From positions 1 to 11,919 of the forward strand of contig DYBL01000069.1 in the NCBI GenBank assembly GCA_019418625.1: a stretch of 11,919 nt of DNA, given 5' to 3'. Source of the DNA: Clostridiales bacterium (GTDB lineage: Bacteria; Bacillota; Clostridia; Oscillospirales; Oscillospiraceae). This document shows, in pieces, positions 6,392 through 11,919 of the stretch. A program made the position numbers and the translations under genes. Under the pieces are notes generated by a model. It saw nothing but the letters and a program-made list of their open reading frames with translations. It was not told the origin of the DNA and did not search any database. Each line of letters starts with the position of its first letter. Position 1 is the stretch's first letter.

Positions 6392-7783
6392 ATGCTGACC
6401 TATCCTATGGAGGAACGGGGCGACCTGCCCCTCTATGAATACCTCTACCGCCGCATCCGGGAGGACATCCTCTCCGGAAAGCTGACAGCAGGGGAGCGGC
6501 TGCCCTCCAAGCGGGCTCTGGCGGAGCACCTGCAATTGTCGGTCATCACCGTGGAGGGGGCCTACGCCCAGCTGGAGGCGGAGGGCTATCTCTACACCCT
6601 GCCCAAGCGGGGCTTTTTCGTCTCCCAGGTGGACCGCACCCCCGCCCCCCAAGCGACGGAGCCGCCGGCCGTGCCGGAGGAGGAAGCGGCGCGGCAGTGG
6701 CGGCTGGACCTGAAGAGCAACCAGGTGGACACCGCCCGTTTTCCCGTCTCCACCTGGGCCCGGCTCACCCGGCAGGTGCTCAGCGAGGACGGCGCCGCCC
6801 TGCTGCGTCCGGTGCCCCATCAGGGCCTGGGTGCCCTGCGCCGTGCCATTGCCGACGACCTGCGGGACTACCGGGGCATGTCCGTCTCGCCGGAGCAGAT
6901 CATCGTAGGCGCCGGTGCGGAGTACCTCTATCTGCTGCTGGCCCAGCTGCTGGGGCCCGACGCGGTGTTCGCCGCGGAGGACCCGGGCTATCCCAAGATC
7001 CGCCAGGTGTACGGGAAGTGCGGCGCGGCCTGCCGCCCGGTGCCTCTGGACGCCCAGGGCATGGACCTTGCCGCCCTGACCGCCTCCGGCGCCACGGTGG
7101 CCCACCTGTCTCCCTCCCACCACTATCCCACCGGACTGGTGACGCCCATCGCCCGCCGCCAGGCGCTGCTGCGCTGGGCGGAGGAAGTGGACGGCTTCAT
7201 CATCGAGGACGACTACGACAGCGAGTTCCGCTTCTCCGGCCGTCCGCTGCCCACCCTCCAGAGCATCGACCGCAGCGGCCGGGTGCTCTACATGAATACC
7301 TTCTCCCAGACCATCTCCCCCTCCATGCGCGTGGGCTTCGTGGTGCTGCCGCCCCGGCTGCTGGAGCGCTACCGCCGGGAGCTGGACTTCTACGCCTGCA
7401 CCGTGCCGGCGCTGGAGCAGCATGTTCTGGCCCGGTTCCTCTCCGGCGGCTACTATGAACAGCACCTATCCCGTATGCGCAAGGAATACCGCCAGCGGCG
7501 CTGCGCCGTCCTGGCTGCTTTCCGGGCCGGCCCCTTTGCCCACCGCATCACCATCTCCGAGCAGGGGGCGGGGCTGCATTTCCTGCTGCGGCTGGACACG
7601 GACCGCTCCGACGAGGCCCTGCGGCAGAGGGCAGAGGAGCTGGGGGTGCGGCTTGGCTTTTTGTCGGAGTACGCGGCAGTCCCCAGCGAGGCCTACGCCC
7701 ACACCCTGGTCATCAACTACGCCGGATTGGACGAGGGGCGCCTGCCCCAGGCGGTGGAGCTTTTGGGCGAGGTCTTTGCCTGA
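6392..7783 (+). CDS. MocR/GabR-type transcription regulator with aminotransferase-like domain, PLP lysine replaced by Gln
   Basis: A 463-residue protein with the usual MocR layout and length. Residues about 13-80 form a GntR winged helix (PSKRALAEHL, then VITVEGAYAQLEAEGYL). A linker runs over about 82-105. A fold-type I aminotransferase domain fills the rest. PLP-site residues can be recognised: Asp273 and Tyr275 in EDDYDSEF match GabR Asp279 and Tyr281. With the same offset, the Schiff-base lysine (GabR Lys312) falls on Gln306, codon CAG at 7307-7309, in NTFSQTISPSMRVGF. PLP thus cannot be held as an internal aldimine. The ATG at 6392 follows AAAGGAG by seven bases. It is transcribed divergently from the ECF S component, its likely target. 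The gene is otherwise intact. A PdxR-like role in vitamin B6 control is an inference. Confidence 0.9.
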   Translation: MLTYPMEERGDLPLYEYLYRRIREDILSGKLTAGERLPSKRALAEHLQLSVITVEGAYAQLEAEGYLYTLPKRGFFVSQVDRTPAPQATEPPAVPEEEAARQWRLDLKSNQVDTARFPVSTWARLTRQVLSEDGAALLRPVPHQGLGALRRAIADDLRDYRGMSVSPEQIIVGAGAEYLYLLLAQLLGPDAVFAAEDPGYPKIRQVYGKCGAACRPVPLDAQGMDLAALTASGATVAHLSPSHHYPTGLVTPIARRQALLRWAEEVDGFIIEDDYDSEFRFSGRPLPTLQSIDRSGRVLYMNTFSQTISPSMRVGFVVLPPRLLERYRRELDFYACTVPALEQHVLARFLSGGYYEQHLSRMRKEYRQRRCAVLAAFRAGPFAHRITISEQGAGLHFLLRLDTDRSDEALRQRAEELGVRLGFLSEYAAVPSEAYAHTLVINYAGLDEGRLPQAVELLGEVFA

Positions 7784-7821
7784 ACGGCGCAGCACTTCCC
7801 CCTTTGCGGCCCCAAGACATA

Positions 7822-7867
7822 AAAAGCGCGCGTCCCCAGAAGGGGACGCGCGCTTTTGTCCTTTTTT
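7822..7867. terminator. Convergent bidirectional terminator between mocR and recR
   Basis: A 16-bp perfect stem (7822-7837 with 7842-7857, loop agaa) whose outer four pairs are A-T. On the plus strand the T-rich side continues with a T7 run at 7862-7868. On the minus strand the outer A-T pairs give a T5 run. It serves mocR from the left and recR from the right. Confidence 0.92.
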
Positions 7868-7872
7868 TGCCC

Positions 7873-8472
7873 TCAGATCTCCCGGCGGCCCTCCAGGGCC
7901 CGCATGAGGGTGGCATCGTCGGCAAACTCCAGATGTCCGCCCACGGGGATGCCGTAGGCCAGGCGGGTGACCCGCACATCAAAGGGCTTGAGCAGCCGGG
8001 CGATGTACATGGCCGTGGCCTCGCCCTCCGTGTCCGGGTTGGTGGCCATGATGACCTCCTTGACCTCCCCGGAGGACACCCGCTCCACCAGCTGGCGGAT
8101 GGAAAGGTCGTCCGGTCCCACATGGTTCATGGGGGAGATGACGCCGTGGAGCACGTGATAGCGGCCGTCAAACTCCCGGCTGCGCTCGATGGCGGCCACA
8201 TCCCGGGGATCGGCCACCACGCAGATGACGGACCCGTCCCGCTTGGGGGAGGCGCAGATGGGACAAAGGCCCCCGGCGGTGAAGTTCTGGCACACGGGGC
8301 AGCAGGTCACGGACTTCTTGGCGTCCACGATGGCGTCGGCAAAGGCCCGGGCATCCTCCTCCGGCAGGCCCAGCACATAAAAGGCCAGCCGCTGGGCGGA
8401 CTTGCGGCCGATGCCCGGCAGCCGGGCGAACTGCTCCACCAATGTTTCCAGGGGCGCGGGGAAAAATTCCAT
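7873..8472 (-). CDS. recR: Recombination mediator protein RecR
   Basis: A 199-residue RecR, the normal family length. With RecO (and RecF) it helps load RecA at single-stranded DNA gaps in recombinational repair. The N-terminal helix-hairpin-helix is seen as LPGIGRKSAQRLA (residues 18-30). The zinc finger is Cys58-x2-Cys61, then Cys70-x2-Cys73. The Toprim domain (about 80-175) includes the acidic stretches VVADPRD and TNPDTEGEAT. The C-terminal signature LAYGIPVGGHLEFAD is intact. The ATG at 8470-8472 gives MEFFPAPLETL, matching the common RecR N-terminus, with AGGAG 11 bases upstream. A 12-codon upstream extension has no ribosome site. The usual dnaX-ebfC neighbours are missing; here it follows rpe. 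Confidence 0.97.
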   Translation of the reverse strand: MEFFPAPLETLVEQFARLPGIGRKSAQRLAFYVLGLPEEDARAFADAIVDAKKSVTCCPVCQNFTAGGLCPICASPKRDGSVICVVADPRDVAAIERSREFDGRYHVLHGVISPMNHVGPDDLSIRQLVERVSSGEVKEVIMATNPDTEGEATAMYIARLLKPFDVRVTRLAYGIPVGGHLEFADDATLMRALEGRREI

Positions 8473-8514
8473 ACAGGTTCCAACTCCTACTTTGCAGTGA
8501 TTCGGCAAAAGGCA

Positions 8515-8542
8515 GCCTCCGCCCGGTTTTTCGGGCGGAGGC
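8515..8542 (-). terminator. Hairpin between rpe and recR, weak terminator or attenuator
   Basis: An 11-bp perfect GC-rich stem (gcctccgcccg at 8515-8525 with cgggcggaggc at 8532-8542) lies just downstream of rpe. On the minus strand it is followed by TGCCTTTT, an interrupted T-run. It may therefore reduce rather than stop readthrough into recR. I saw no clear separate promoter for recR in the 80-bp gap. Confidence 0.6.
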
Positions 8543-8552
8543 GCGGTCTCTC

Positions 8553-9197
8553 TCAGCCCCGCAGCTGCCGGATACGGGCGGGGATATCCTCCGCCTTGTA
8601 GACGGCGCTGCCGGCCACCAGCACGTTGGCGCCGGCGTCGATGCAGGTGCGGCAGGTGTCCGGGGCCACGCCGCCGTCCACCTCCAGCTCACAGCCGGGA
8701 TTCTTCTCATCGATCCACCGGCGCAGCTGGGTCACCTTGGGCATCATGTCCGCCATGAACTTCTGGCCGCCGAAGCCCGGCTCCACCGTCATGACCAGAA
8801 TGAGCTCCACCTTCTCCAGGAAGGGCAGGGCGGCCTCCGCGGGGGTCTTGGGCTTGAGCACCACGCCGGCCTTCTTGCCCTTGGCATGGATCTTGTCGAT
8901 GGCGGCGTGGATGTTCTCCGGCGTGTCGGACTCCAGATGCACCGTCACCAGGTCGGCGCCGGCGTCGCAGAACTGGTCCACGTACCGCACCGGCTCCACG
9001 ATCATCAGATGCACGTCCAAAAACATGTCCGTCACCTTGCGGATGGACTGCACCACCGGGATGCCGATGGAGATGTTGGGCACGAACACGCCGTCCATCA
9101 CGTCCACATGGACGTAGTCGGCGTCGGCGATCCGGTGGATATCCCGTTCCAGGTTGGCAAAATCCGCAGAGAGGATGGAAGGCGCGATCTTAACCAT
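8553..9197 (-). CDS. rpe: Ribulose-phosphate 3-epimerase
   Basis: A 214-residue TIM-barrel enzyme of the usual length. It interconverts D-ribulose 5-phosphate and D-xylulose 5-phosphate in the pentose phosphate pathway. The N-terminus KIAPSILSADF is typical. Metal and catalytic residues are present: His30 and Asp32 in VHVDVMDG, His63 in DVHLM, and Asp174 in EVDGG. Phosphate-binding segments are GFGGQKF (141-147) and the Gly-rich VAGSAVY region (194-200). The ATG at 9195-9197 has GGGAG seven bases upstream. The frame is open for 81 more codons upstream, but those residues look random and lie in the GC-rich leader. The enzyme is complete and conventional. Confidence 0.97.
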   Translation of the reverse strand: MVKIAPSILSADFANLERDIHRIADADYVHVDVMDGVFVPNISIGIPVVQSIRKVTDMFLDVHLMIVEPVRYVDQFCDAGADLVTVHLESDTPENIHAAIDKIHAKGKKAGVVLKPKTPAEAALPFLEKVELILVMTVEPGFGGQKFMADMMPKVTQLRRWIDEKNPGCELEVDGGVAPDTCRTCIDAGANVLVAGSAVYKAEDIPARIRQLRG

Positions 9198-9405
9198 GAA
9201 AATACTCCCTTTCCCAATTGTTCCGGCGTGCCCCGTCCGCCCCGGCCGGTGGCAGGGACGAAGCGCCGCGCATAGGATAGCGCAAGCGGCACGGGCGCCC
9301 GTTCGGATTACGTTTCCCACCGCAGCGTCCGCCCCCCCGAGCTGCGGGCGCCGCCGCTTTTTTGAATAGGGAGCCGGCGGCGCATCCGCCGGCTCCCGTT
9401 TGGTT
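9198..9405 (-). other. Long GC-rich structured leader of rpe (possible unassigned RNA)
   Basis: About 208 bases between the predicted rpe start site and the rpe ATG. They are extremely rich in G and C and in complementary segments. Examples are aagcggc and ggcgcccg (about 9284-9302) against cgggcgcc-gccgctt near 9346-9361, and ggtgg against ccacc. No riboswitch class, SRP, 6S, tmRNA or RNase P signature could be recognised by eye. Together with 9406-9550 it forms a 353-bp gap without a supported gene. Confidence 0.35.
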
Positions 9406-9408
9406 TTT
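9369..9408 (+). terminator. Terminator-like hairpin on the plus strand without an assigned gene
   Basis: A 12-bp perfect stem (9369-9380 with 9386-9397, loop cgcat) is followed on the plus strand by gtttggttttt. On the minus strand no T-run follows. The nearest plus-strand gene upstream (mocR) already has its own terminator 1.5 kb away, so what this one ends is unclear. On the minus strand it would be a 5'-end hairpin of the rpe transcript. Confidence 0.55.
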
Positions 9409-9411
9409 ATC

Positions 9412-9440
9412 AGTGTATCAAACTCCTGTTCCAAAAGCAA
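9412..9440 (-). promoter_or_regulatory. Predicted rpe(-recR) promoter
   Basis: On the minus strand TTGCTT (9435-9440) and TACACT (9412-9417) are 17 bases apart, and TGA directly precedes the -10 box (extended -10). Transcription would begin near 9405. It is the best promoter match I can find ahead of rpe, but neither box is perfect. Confidence 0.5.
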
Positions 9441-9469
9441 CCGCCCCGCCCTCCCCCGGAAAAATTTTT

Positions 9470-9522
9470 ATTAACTGTTGCATATATCACTGAACTATCA
9501 CAATATTATGATAATCTAATAT
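9470..9522 (+). promoter_or_regulatory. arsR operon promoter region with inverted-repeat operator
   Basis: This is a sharply AT-rich stretch in a GC-rich genome. An inverted repeat, atatta (9503-9508) and taatat (9517-9522) with an 8-base spacer, covers the candidate -10 boxes TATGAT (9507-9512) or GATAAT (9510-9515). A TTGCAT lies at 9478-9483 but its spacing to either -10 is long, so the exact promoter is unsettled. Overlap of repeat and -10 fits autorepression by the ArsR protein encoded next. Confidence 0.5.
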
Positions 9523-9550
9523 CAAGATTTACGAAAGGACGGTGAACGCC

Positions 9551-9850
9551 ATGGAAAACCGGGCAGACTATACGGCGCAGGCGGCGCTGCTGAAAGCACT
9601 CTCCAATCCCATCCGGCTGGAGATCGTGCACAGCCTGCTGCTGGGCGGGTGCCGCAATGTCACCTGCATGGAGCGGGGCACAGGCATGTCCCAGTCGTGC
9701 ATCTCCCAGCATCTGCAAAAGCTCCGCTCTGCCGGCGTGGTCACTGCGGAGCGCAGCGGCAACGAGGTATACTATCAGGCCGCGTCCGCGGAAGTAGCCC
9801 GTCTGGTGGCGGCGCTGTTTGGAGAGGAGGCTTCCAATTATGTCCTATGA
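9551..9850 (+). CDS. ArsR-family winged-helix regulator with three clustered cysteines
   Basis: A 99-residue ArsR/SmtB-type repressor. LLKALSNPIRLEIVHSLL (residues 13-30) is the typical first part. The recognition region is MSQSCISQHLQKLRSAGVV (46-64), and the wing is AERSGNEVYYQ (66-76). Cysteines are Cys34, Cys39 and Cys50. Cys34 and Cys39 flank the region where ArsR has its CxC arsenite site, but the spacing is different, and Cys50 lies in the recognition helix. Sensing of thiol oxidation, persulfide or a soft metal is therefore more likely than classic ArsR arsenite binding; this is inference. The ATG at 9551 is preferred over a GTG at 9542, which lies only two bases from AAAGGA. It overlaps the reductase gene by 11 bases, so the two are co-transcribed and likely coupled. 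Confidence 0.9.
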   Translation: MENRADYTAQAALLKALSNPIRLEIVHSLLLGGCRNVTCMERGTGMSQSCISQHLQKLRSAGVVTAERSGNEVYYQAASAEVARLVAALFGEEASNYVL

Positions 9851-10673
9851 TGTTCTGGTCATCGGCGGCGGCCCGGCAGGACTTTCCGCGGCGCTGAACG
9901 TACGCGCCCGGGGCCGCAGCGTGCTGGTGGTCACCAATCCCCCGGAGGAAAATCCCCTCTGGCGGGCGGAGCGGGTGGACAACTACCTGGGCATGGGCGC
10001 GGTGAGCGGCGCACAGATGCTCTCGGATATGCGGGCCCAGGCGGAGGCCGCCGGTGTGGAGTTTCTCACCGGCCGGGCCCTGAATGCCTCGTACATGATG
10101 GATAACTGGTATGTGAGCGTGGGCTCGGACATGTACAACGCCCGGGCGGTGGTCCTCTCCGGCGGCGTTGCCCGGGGAAAGAAGTTTCCCGGCGAGCAGG
10201 AGTTCCTGGGCCGCGGCGTCAGCTACTGCGCCACCTGCGACGGCATGCTCTACCGGGGCCGGTCCGTGGCGGTGCTGGGCTTTTCCGACTCGGCCCGCAA
10301 GGAGGCCGACTTCCTCCAGAGCATCGGCTGCACGGTATCCTATTTCCACCGGCCCAAGTCCTGCACCATTGCCGGCGGGGACACGGTGGAGACCGTCACC
10401 TGCGACGGCGTGACGGAGGCGGTGGACTGCGTGTTCATCCTGCGGCCCACCATGGCCCCCACGGACCTGTTCCCGGGCCTTGCCACAGACAACGGCTATG
10501 TGACGGTGGACCGCCGCATGACCACAAACCTCCCCGGCCTGTTCGCCGCGGGGGACTGCACCGGCGGCCCCCTCCAGGTGGCCAAAGCCGTGGGCGAGGG
10601 TCTGGTAGCCGGGCAGAGCGCCGCCGCCTTCGCGGCGGAGGTGGAGCGGAAAAACCGCCCGGCCCAGTCGTAA
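9840..10673 (+). CDS. Thioredoxin reductase-like flavoprotein, probably ferredoxin-dependent (FFTR-like)
   Basis: A 277-residue flavoprotein, shorter than NADPH-dependent TrxB (about 310-320). The FAD-binding motif is at residues 7-14 (VIGGGPAG). The redox-active pair is Cys130-Ala-Thr-Cys133 followed by Asp134. The C-terminal FAD motif is LFAAGDCTGGPLQVAKAVGEG (234-254). The second nucleotide domain is abnormal. Where NADPH enzymes have GGGxSA it reads Gly147-Phe-Ser-Asp-Ser-Ala152. Where they have HRRxxxR it reads His170-Arg-Pro-Lys. About 25-30 residues after that point are missing. Clostridial ferredoxin-dependent flavin thioredoxin reductases lack the same motifs, so I infer ferredoxin rather than NADPH as donor. 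The ATG at 9840 follows GGAGAGGAGG by nine bases. It sits between an ArsR regulator and thioredoxin. Confidence 0.88.
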   Translation: MSYDVLVIGGGPAGLSAALNVRARGRSVLVVTNPPEENPLWRAERVDNYLGMGAVSGAQMLSDMRAQAEAAGVEFLTGRALNASYMMDNWYVSVGSDMYNARAVVLSGGVARGKKFPGEQEFLGRGVSYCATCDGMLYRGRSVAVLGFSDSARKEADFLQSIGCTVSYFHRPKSCTIAGGDTVETVTCDGVTEAVDCVFILRPTMAPTDLFPGLATDNGYVTVDRRMTTNLPGLFAAGDCTGGPLQVAKAVGEGLVAGQSAAAFAAEVERKNRPAQS

Positions 10674-10679
10674 CCTTCT

Positions 10680-10708
10680 TTGATACACATATAAATAAAC
10701 GATAGAAA
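10680..10708 (+). promoter_or_regulatory. Possible internal promoter ahead of trxA
   Basis: The 70-bp gap between the reductase and trxA is unusually AT-rich. TTGATA (10680-10685) and TAGAAA (10703-10708) are 17 bases apart, a fair sigma-A match. It would allow extra thioredoxin to be made independently of the ArsR-controlled promoter. No terminator separates the two genes. Confidence 0.4.
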
Positions 10709-10743
10709 CAACGAGAATACAAAACGAAAAGGAGATTATTACA

Positions 10744-11061
10744 ATGGCAGTCAAGCATTTGAAAACCAGCGAATTCAAGTCCGTGGTGGACGCGGCTCCT
10801 CTGGCGATGGTGGACTTCTGGGCCTCCTGGTGCGGCCCCTGCAAGATGCTCTCCCCGGTAATCGACTCCCTGGCCCAGCAGTTTGAGGGCAAGGTGATGG
10901 TCGGCAAGGTGAACGTGGACGAAGAGCCGGAGCTGGCCCGTCAGTTCGGCGTTATGAGCATCCCCACTGTGGTGTTTTTGAAAAACGGCAAGGAAGTGGA
11001 CCGGAAGGTGGGCGTCATGCCCCCGGAGACCTTCATCGCCGCCATCAATGCCAACCTGTGA
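10744..11061 (+). CDS. trxA: Thioredoxin
   Basis: A 105-residue thioredoxin of standard length and fold. The active site is Trp29-Cys30-Gly-Pro-Cys33 within DFWASWCGPCK. The buried Asp is in VDFWA, and the cis-proline is Pro74 in MSIPTVVF. It reduces protein disulfides in the cytoplasm and is presumably recharged by the flavoprotein encoded just upstream. The ATG at 10744 follows AAAGGAG by nine bases. It is the last gene of the arsR-reductase-trxA operon and ends 11 bases before a strong terminator. No unusual residues are seen. Confidence 0.97.
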   Translation: MAVKHLKTSEFKSVVDAAPLAMVDFWASWCGPCKMLSPVIDSLAQQFEGKVMVGKVNVDEEPELARQFGVMSIPTVVFLKNGKEVDRKVGVMPPETFIAAINANL

Positions 11062-11071
11062 CCCACAAGAG

Positions 11072-11101
11072 AAAAGAGGAGGCCAATGCCTCCTCTTTTT
11101 T
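11072..11101 (+). terminator. Intrinsic terminator of the arsR-reductase-trxA operon
   Basis: A 12-bp perfect stem (11072-11083 with 11088-11099, loop caat) ends in a T6 run on the plus strand. It lies directly after trxA. Confidence 0.93.
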
Positions 11102-11117
11102 GATGCAATTTTCAGGG

Positions 11118-11155
11118 AAAAAACAGGCGGCAGGCAATTTGCCTGCCGCCTGTTT
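11118..11155 (-). terminator. Intrinsic terminator of the thiolase gene
   Basis: A 16-bp perfect stem (11121-11136 with 11140-11155, loop att) is followed on the minus strand by a run of six T. On the plus strand the T-run is interrupted, so this one mainly serves the thiolase. It lies 23 bases past the thiolase stop. Confidence 0.9.
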
Positions 11156-11177
11156 CATTGTTTCGTTGTGGTGCCGA

Positions 11178-11919
11178 TCAGCACTTCTCGAACACGGTGG
11201 CAACGCCCATGCCGCCGCCGATGCACAGGGTAGCCAGACCCTTCTTGGCGTCGGGACGCTTGGCCATCTCGTGCAGCAGAGTGACGATGATACGAGCGCC
11301 GGAAGCGCCGACGGGGTGGCCCAGGGAGATGGCGCCGCCGTTGACGTTGACCTTGCTCATGTCGAAGCCCAGCTCACGGGCCACGGCGATGGACTGAGCG
11401 GCGAACGCCTCGTTGGCCTCCACCAGGTCGATATCGTCGATGGTCACGCCGGCCTTGGCCATAGCCTGACGGGAAGCGGGCACGGGGCCAACACCCATGA
11501 TCTTGGGATCCACGCCGCCCTGGCCCCAGCCGATCAGCTTGGCCATGGGCTTCAGGCCGTACTTCTCCACAGCCTCACCGGAGGCCAGCACCAGTGCGGC
11601 GGCGCCGTCGTTGATGCCGGAGGCGTTGGCGGCAGTCACGCGCTGCTGACCCTTGTCGTCGGTCTCCTGGATGCCGGTGGGCTCAAAGGTGTGGACCACC
11701 TGGGGATTGGGGGACTCGGGCCCCACGGGGAAGGCGCCCTTCAGCTTGGAGATGCCCTCGGCGGTCACGCCGGCACGGGGGAACTCGTCCACCTTGAACT
11801 CCACGATGTCCTTCTTGACCTTCACGGGCACGGGGACGATCTCAGCCTCGAACTTGCCAGCCTTCTGGGCGGCCTCGGTCTTCTGCTGGGAGGAGGCGGC
11901 GAACTCGTCCATCTCCTTG
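11178..11919 (-). CDS. thlA: Acetyl-CoA C-acetyltransferase (thiolase), 3' part
   Basis: The last 246 or so codons of a thiolase, open at the right edge. The enzyme joins two acetyl-CoA to acetoacetyl-CoA, the first step toward butyrate. Conserved parts visible are NASGINDGAA, NEAFAAQ, the signature NVNGGAISLGHPVGASGAR with the catalytic His (codon 11316-11318), and CIGGGMG with the second catalytic Cys (codon 11223-11225). The nucleophilic Cys of the N-terminal half lies outside. Between LKGAF and RVTAANASG there are about 29 residues (11646-11732), where common thiolases such as E. coli AtoB have about four. The symbol thlA follows clostridial usage; atoB would be equivalent. The Met at 11912 is internal and not the start. 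Confidence 0.93.
   Translation of the reverse strand, partial: KEMDEFAASSQQKTEAAQKAGKFEAEIVPVPVKVKKDIVEFKVDEFPRAGVTAEGISKLKGAFPVGPESPNPQVVHTFEPTGIQETDDKGQQRVTAANASGINDGAAALVLASGEAVEKYGLKPMAKLIGWGQGGVDPKIMGVGPVPASRQAMAKAGVTIDDIDLVEANEAFAAQSIAVARELGFDMSKVNVNGGAISLGHPVGASGARIIVTLLHEMAKRPDAKKGLATLCIGGGMGVATVFEKC

Noticed and set aside
6374..7465. Minus-strand open frame of 363 codons opposite mocR
   Set aside because: Low-complexity Gly/Gln/His/Val composition and no motifs; the MocR frame on the plus strand is unmistakable.
9154..9369. A plus-strand open frame ending right at the hairpin at 9369
   Set aside because: It begins antisense inside rpe, has Arg/Pro/Ala-rich composition typical of a shadow frame, and lacks a convincing ribosome site. 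The adjacency to the hairpin is kept only as part of the RNA finding.
9198..9405. Cobalamin-riboswitch, SRP or 6S RNA identity for the rpe leader
   Set aside because: Short fragments look reminiscent (for example a GGGAA followed by AAUCC), but the conserved cores, such as CCACUG or the SRP GGAA loop region, are absent.
9198..9440. An in-frame upstream extension of Rpe starting at a TTG near 9440 with a G-rich stretch resembling a ribosome site
   Set aside because: The residues look like random translation of GC-rich DNA, the conventional rpe ATG has a good site, and the TTG coincides with the predicted -35 box.

Overview
The window is ordinary chromosomal DNA from a GC-rich anaerobic Clostridia member. 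It is most likely an Oscillospiraceae-type gut butyrate producer (Flavonifractor, Intestinimonas or Oscillibacter-like). That placement is inferred from four things: the clostridial rnfCDGEAB gene order, an acetyl-CoA C-acetyltransferase, a DUF975 membrane protein, and high GC with strong Shine-Dalgarno sites. No 16S or other marker is present to prove it. I see no tRNA, rRNA, CRISPR array, insertion sequence or prophage.

Layout. (1) 1-4486, minus strand: the rnfC-D-G-E-A-B operon for the membrane Rnf complex (ferredoxin:NAD+ oxidoreductase that pumps ions). The genes are tightly packed with ATGA and TAATG overlaps, and rnfB is cut by the left edge. A good sigma-A-type promoter lies at 4603-4631. 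(2) 4737-5740, plus strand: a single-gene unit for a DUF975 membrane protein with its own promoter and a bidirectional terminator. (3) 5739-7857: a divergent pair, an ECF-transporter S component (minus) and a MocR/GntR-aminotransferase regulator (plus), sharing a 113-bp intergenic region with overlapping promoters. Vitamin B6 uptake under a MocR regulator is the likely theme. (4) 7873-9197, minus strand: rpe then recR, with a hairpin between them and a long GC-rich structured leader ahead of rpe. (5) 9551-11061, plus strand: an operon of a small ArsR-family regulator, a short thioredoxin-reductase-like flavoprotein and thioredoxin. (6) 11178 to the right edge, minus strand: the 3' part of a thiolase gene.

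How the parts fit. Rnf links the reduced ferredoxin pool to NAD+ and an ion gradient. Thiolase starts the acetyl-CoA to butyrate branch that generates reduced ferredoxin through electron bifurcation. The thioredoxin-reductase-like protein lacks recognisable NADPH-binding motifs and has a shortened second nucleotide domain. This resembles the ferredoxin-dependent flavin thioredoxin reductases known from clostridia, so thioredoxin may also draw electrons from ferredoxin.

Most notable points: the MocR protein has Gln in place of the PLP-anchoring Lys; the reductase is probably not NADPH-dependent; the ArsR repressor heading the redox operon has three clustered cysteines; the thiolase has an insertion of about 25 residues; and a terminator-like hairpin at 9369-9408 has no assigned gene on its strand. 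I found no wholly new multi-gene system. The strongest candidates for something undescribed are the Lys-less MocR switch and the ArsR-controlled, apparently NADPH-independent thioredoxin operon.
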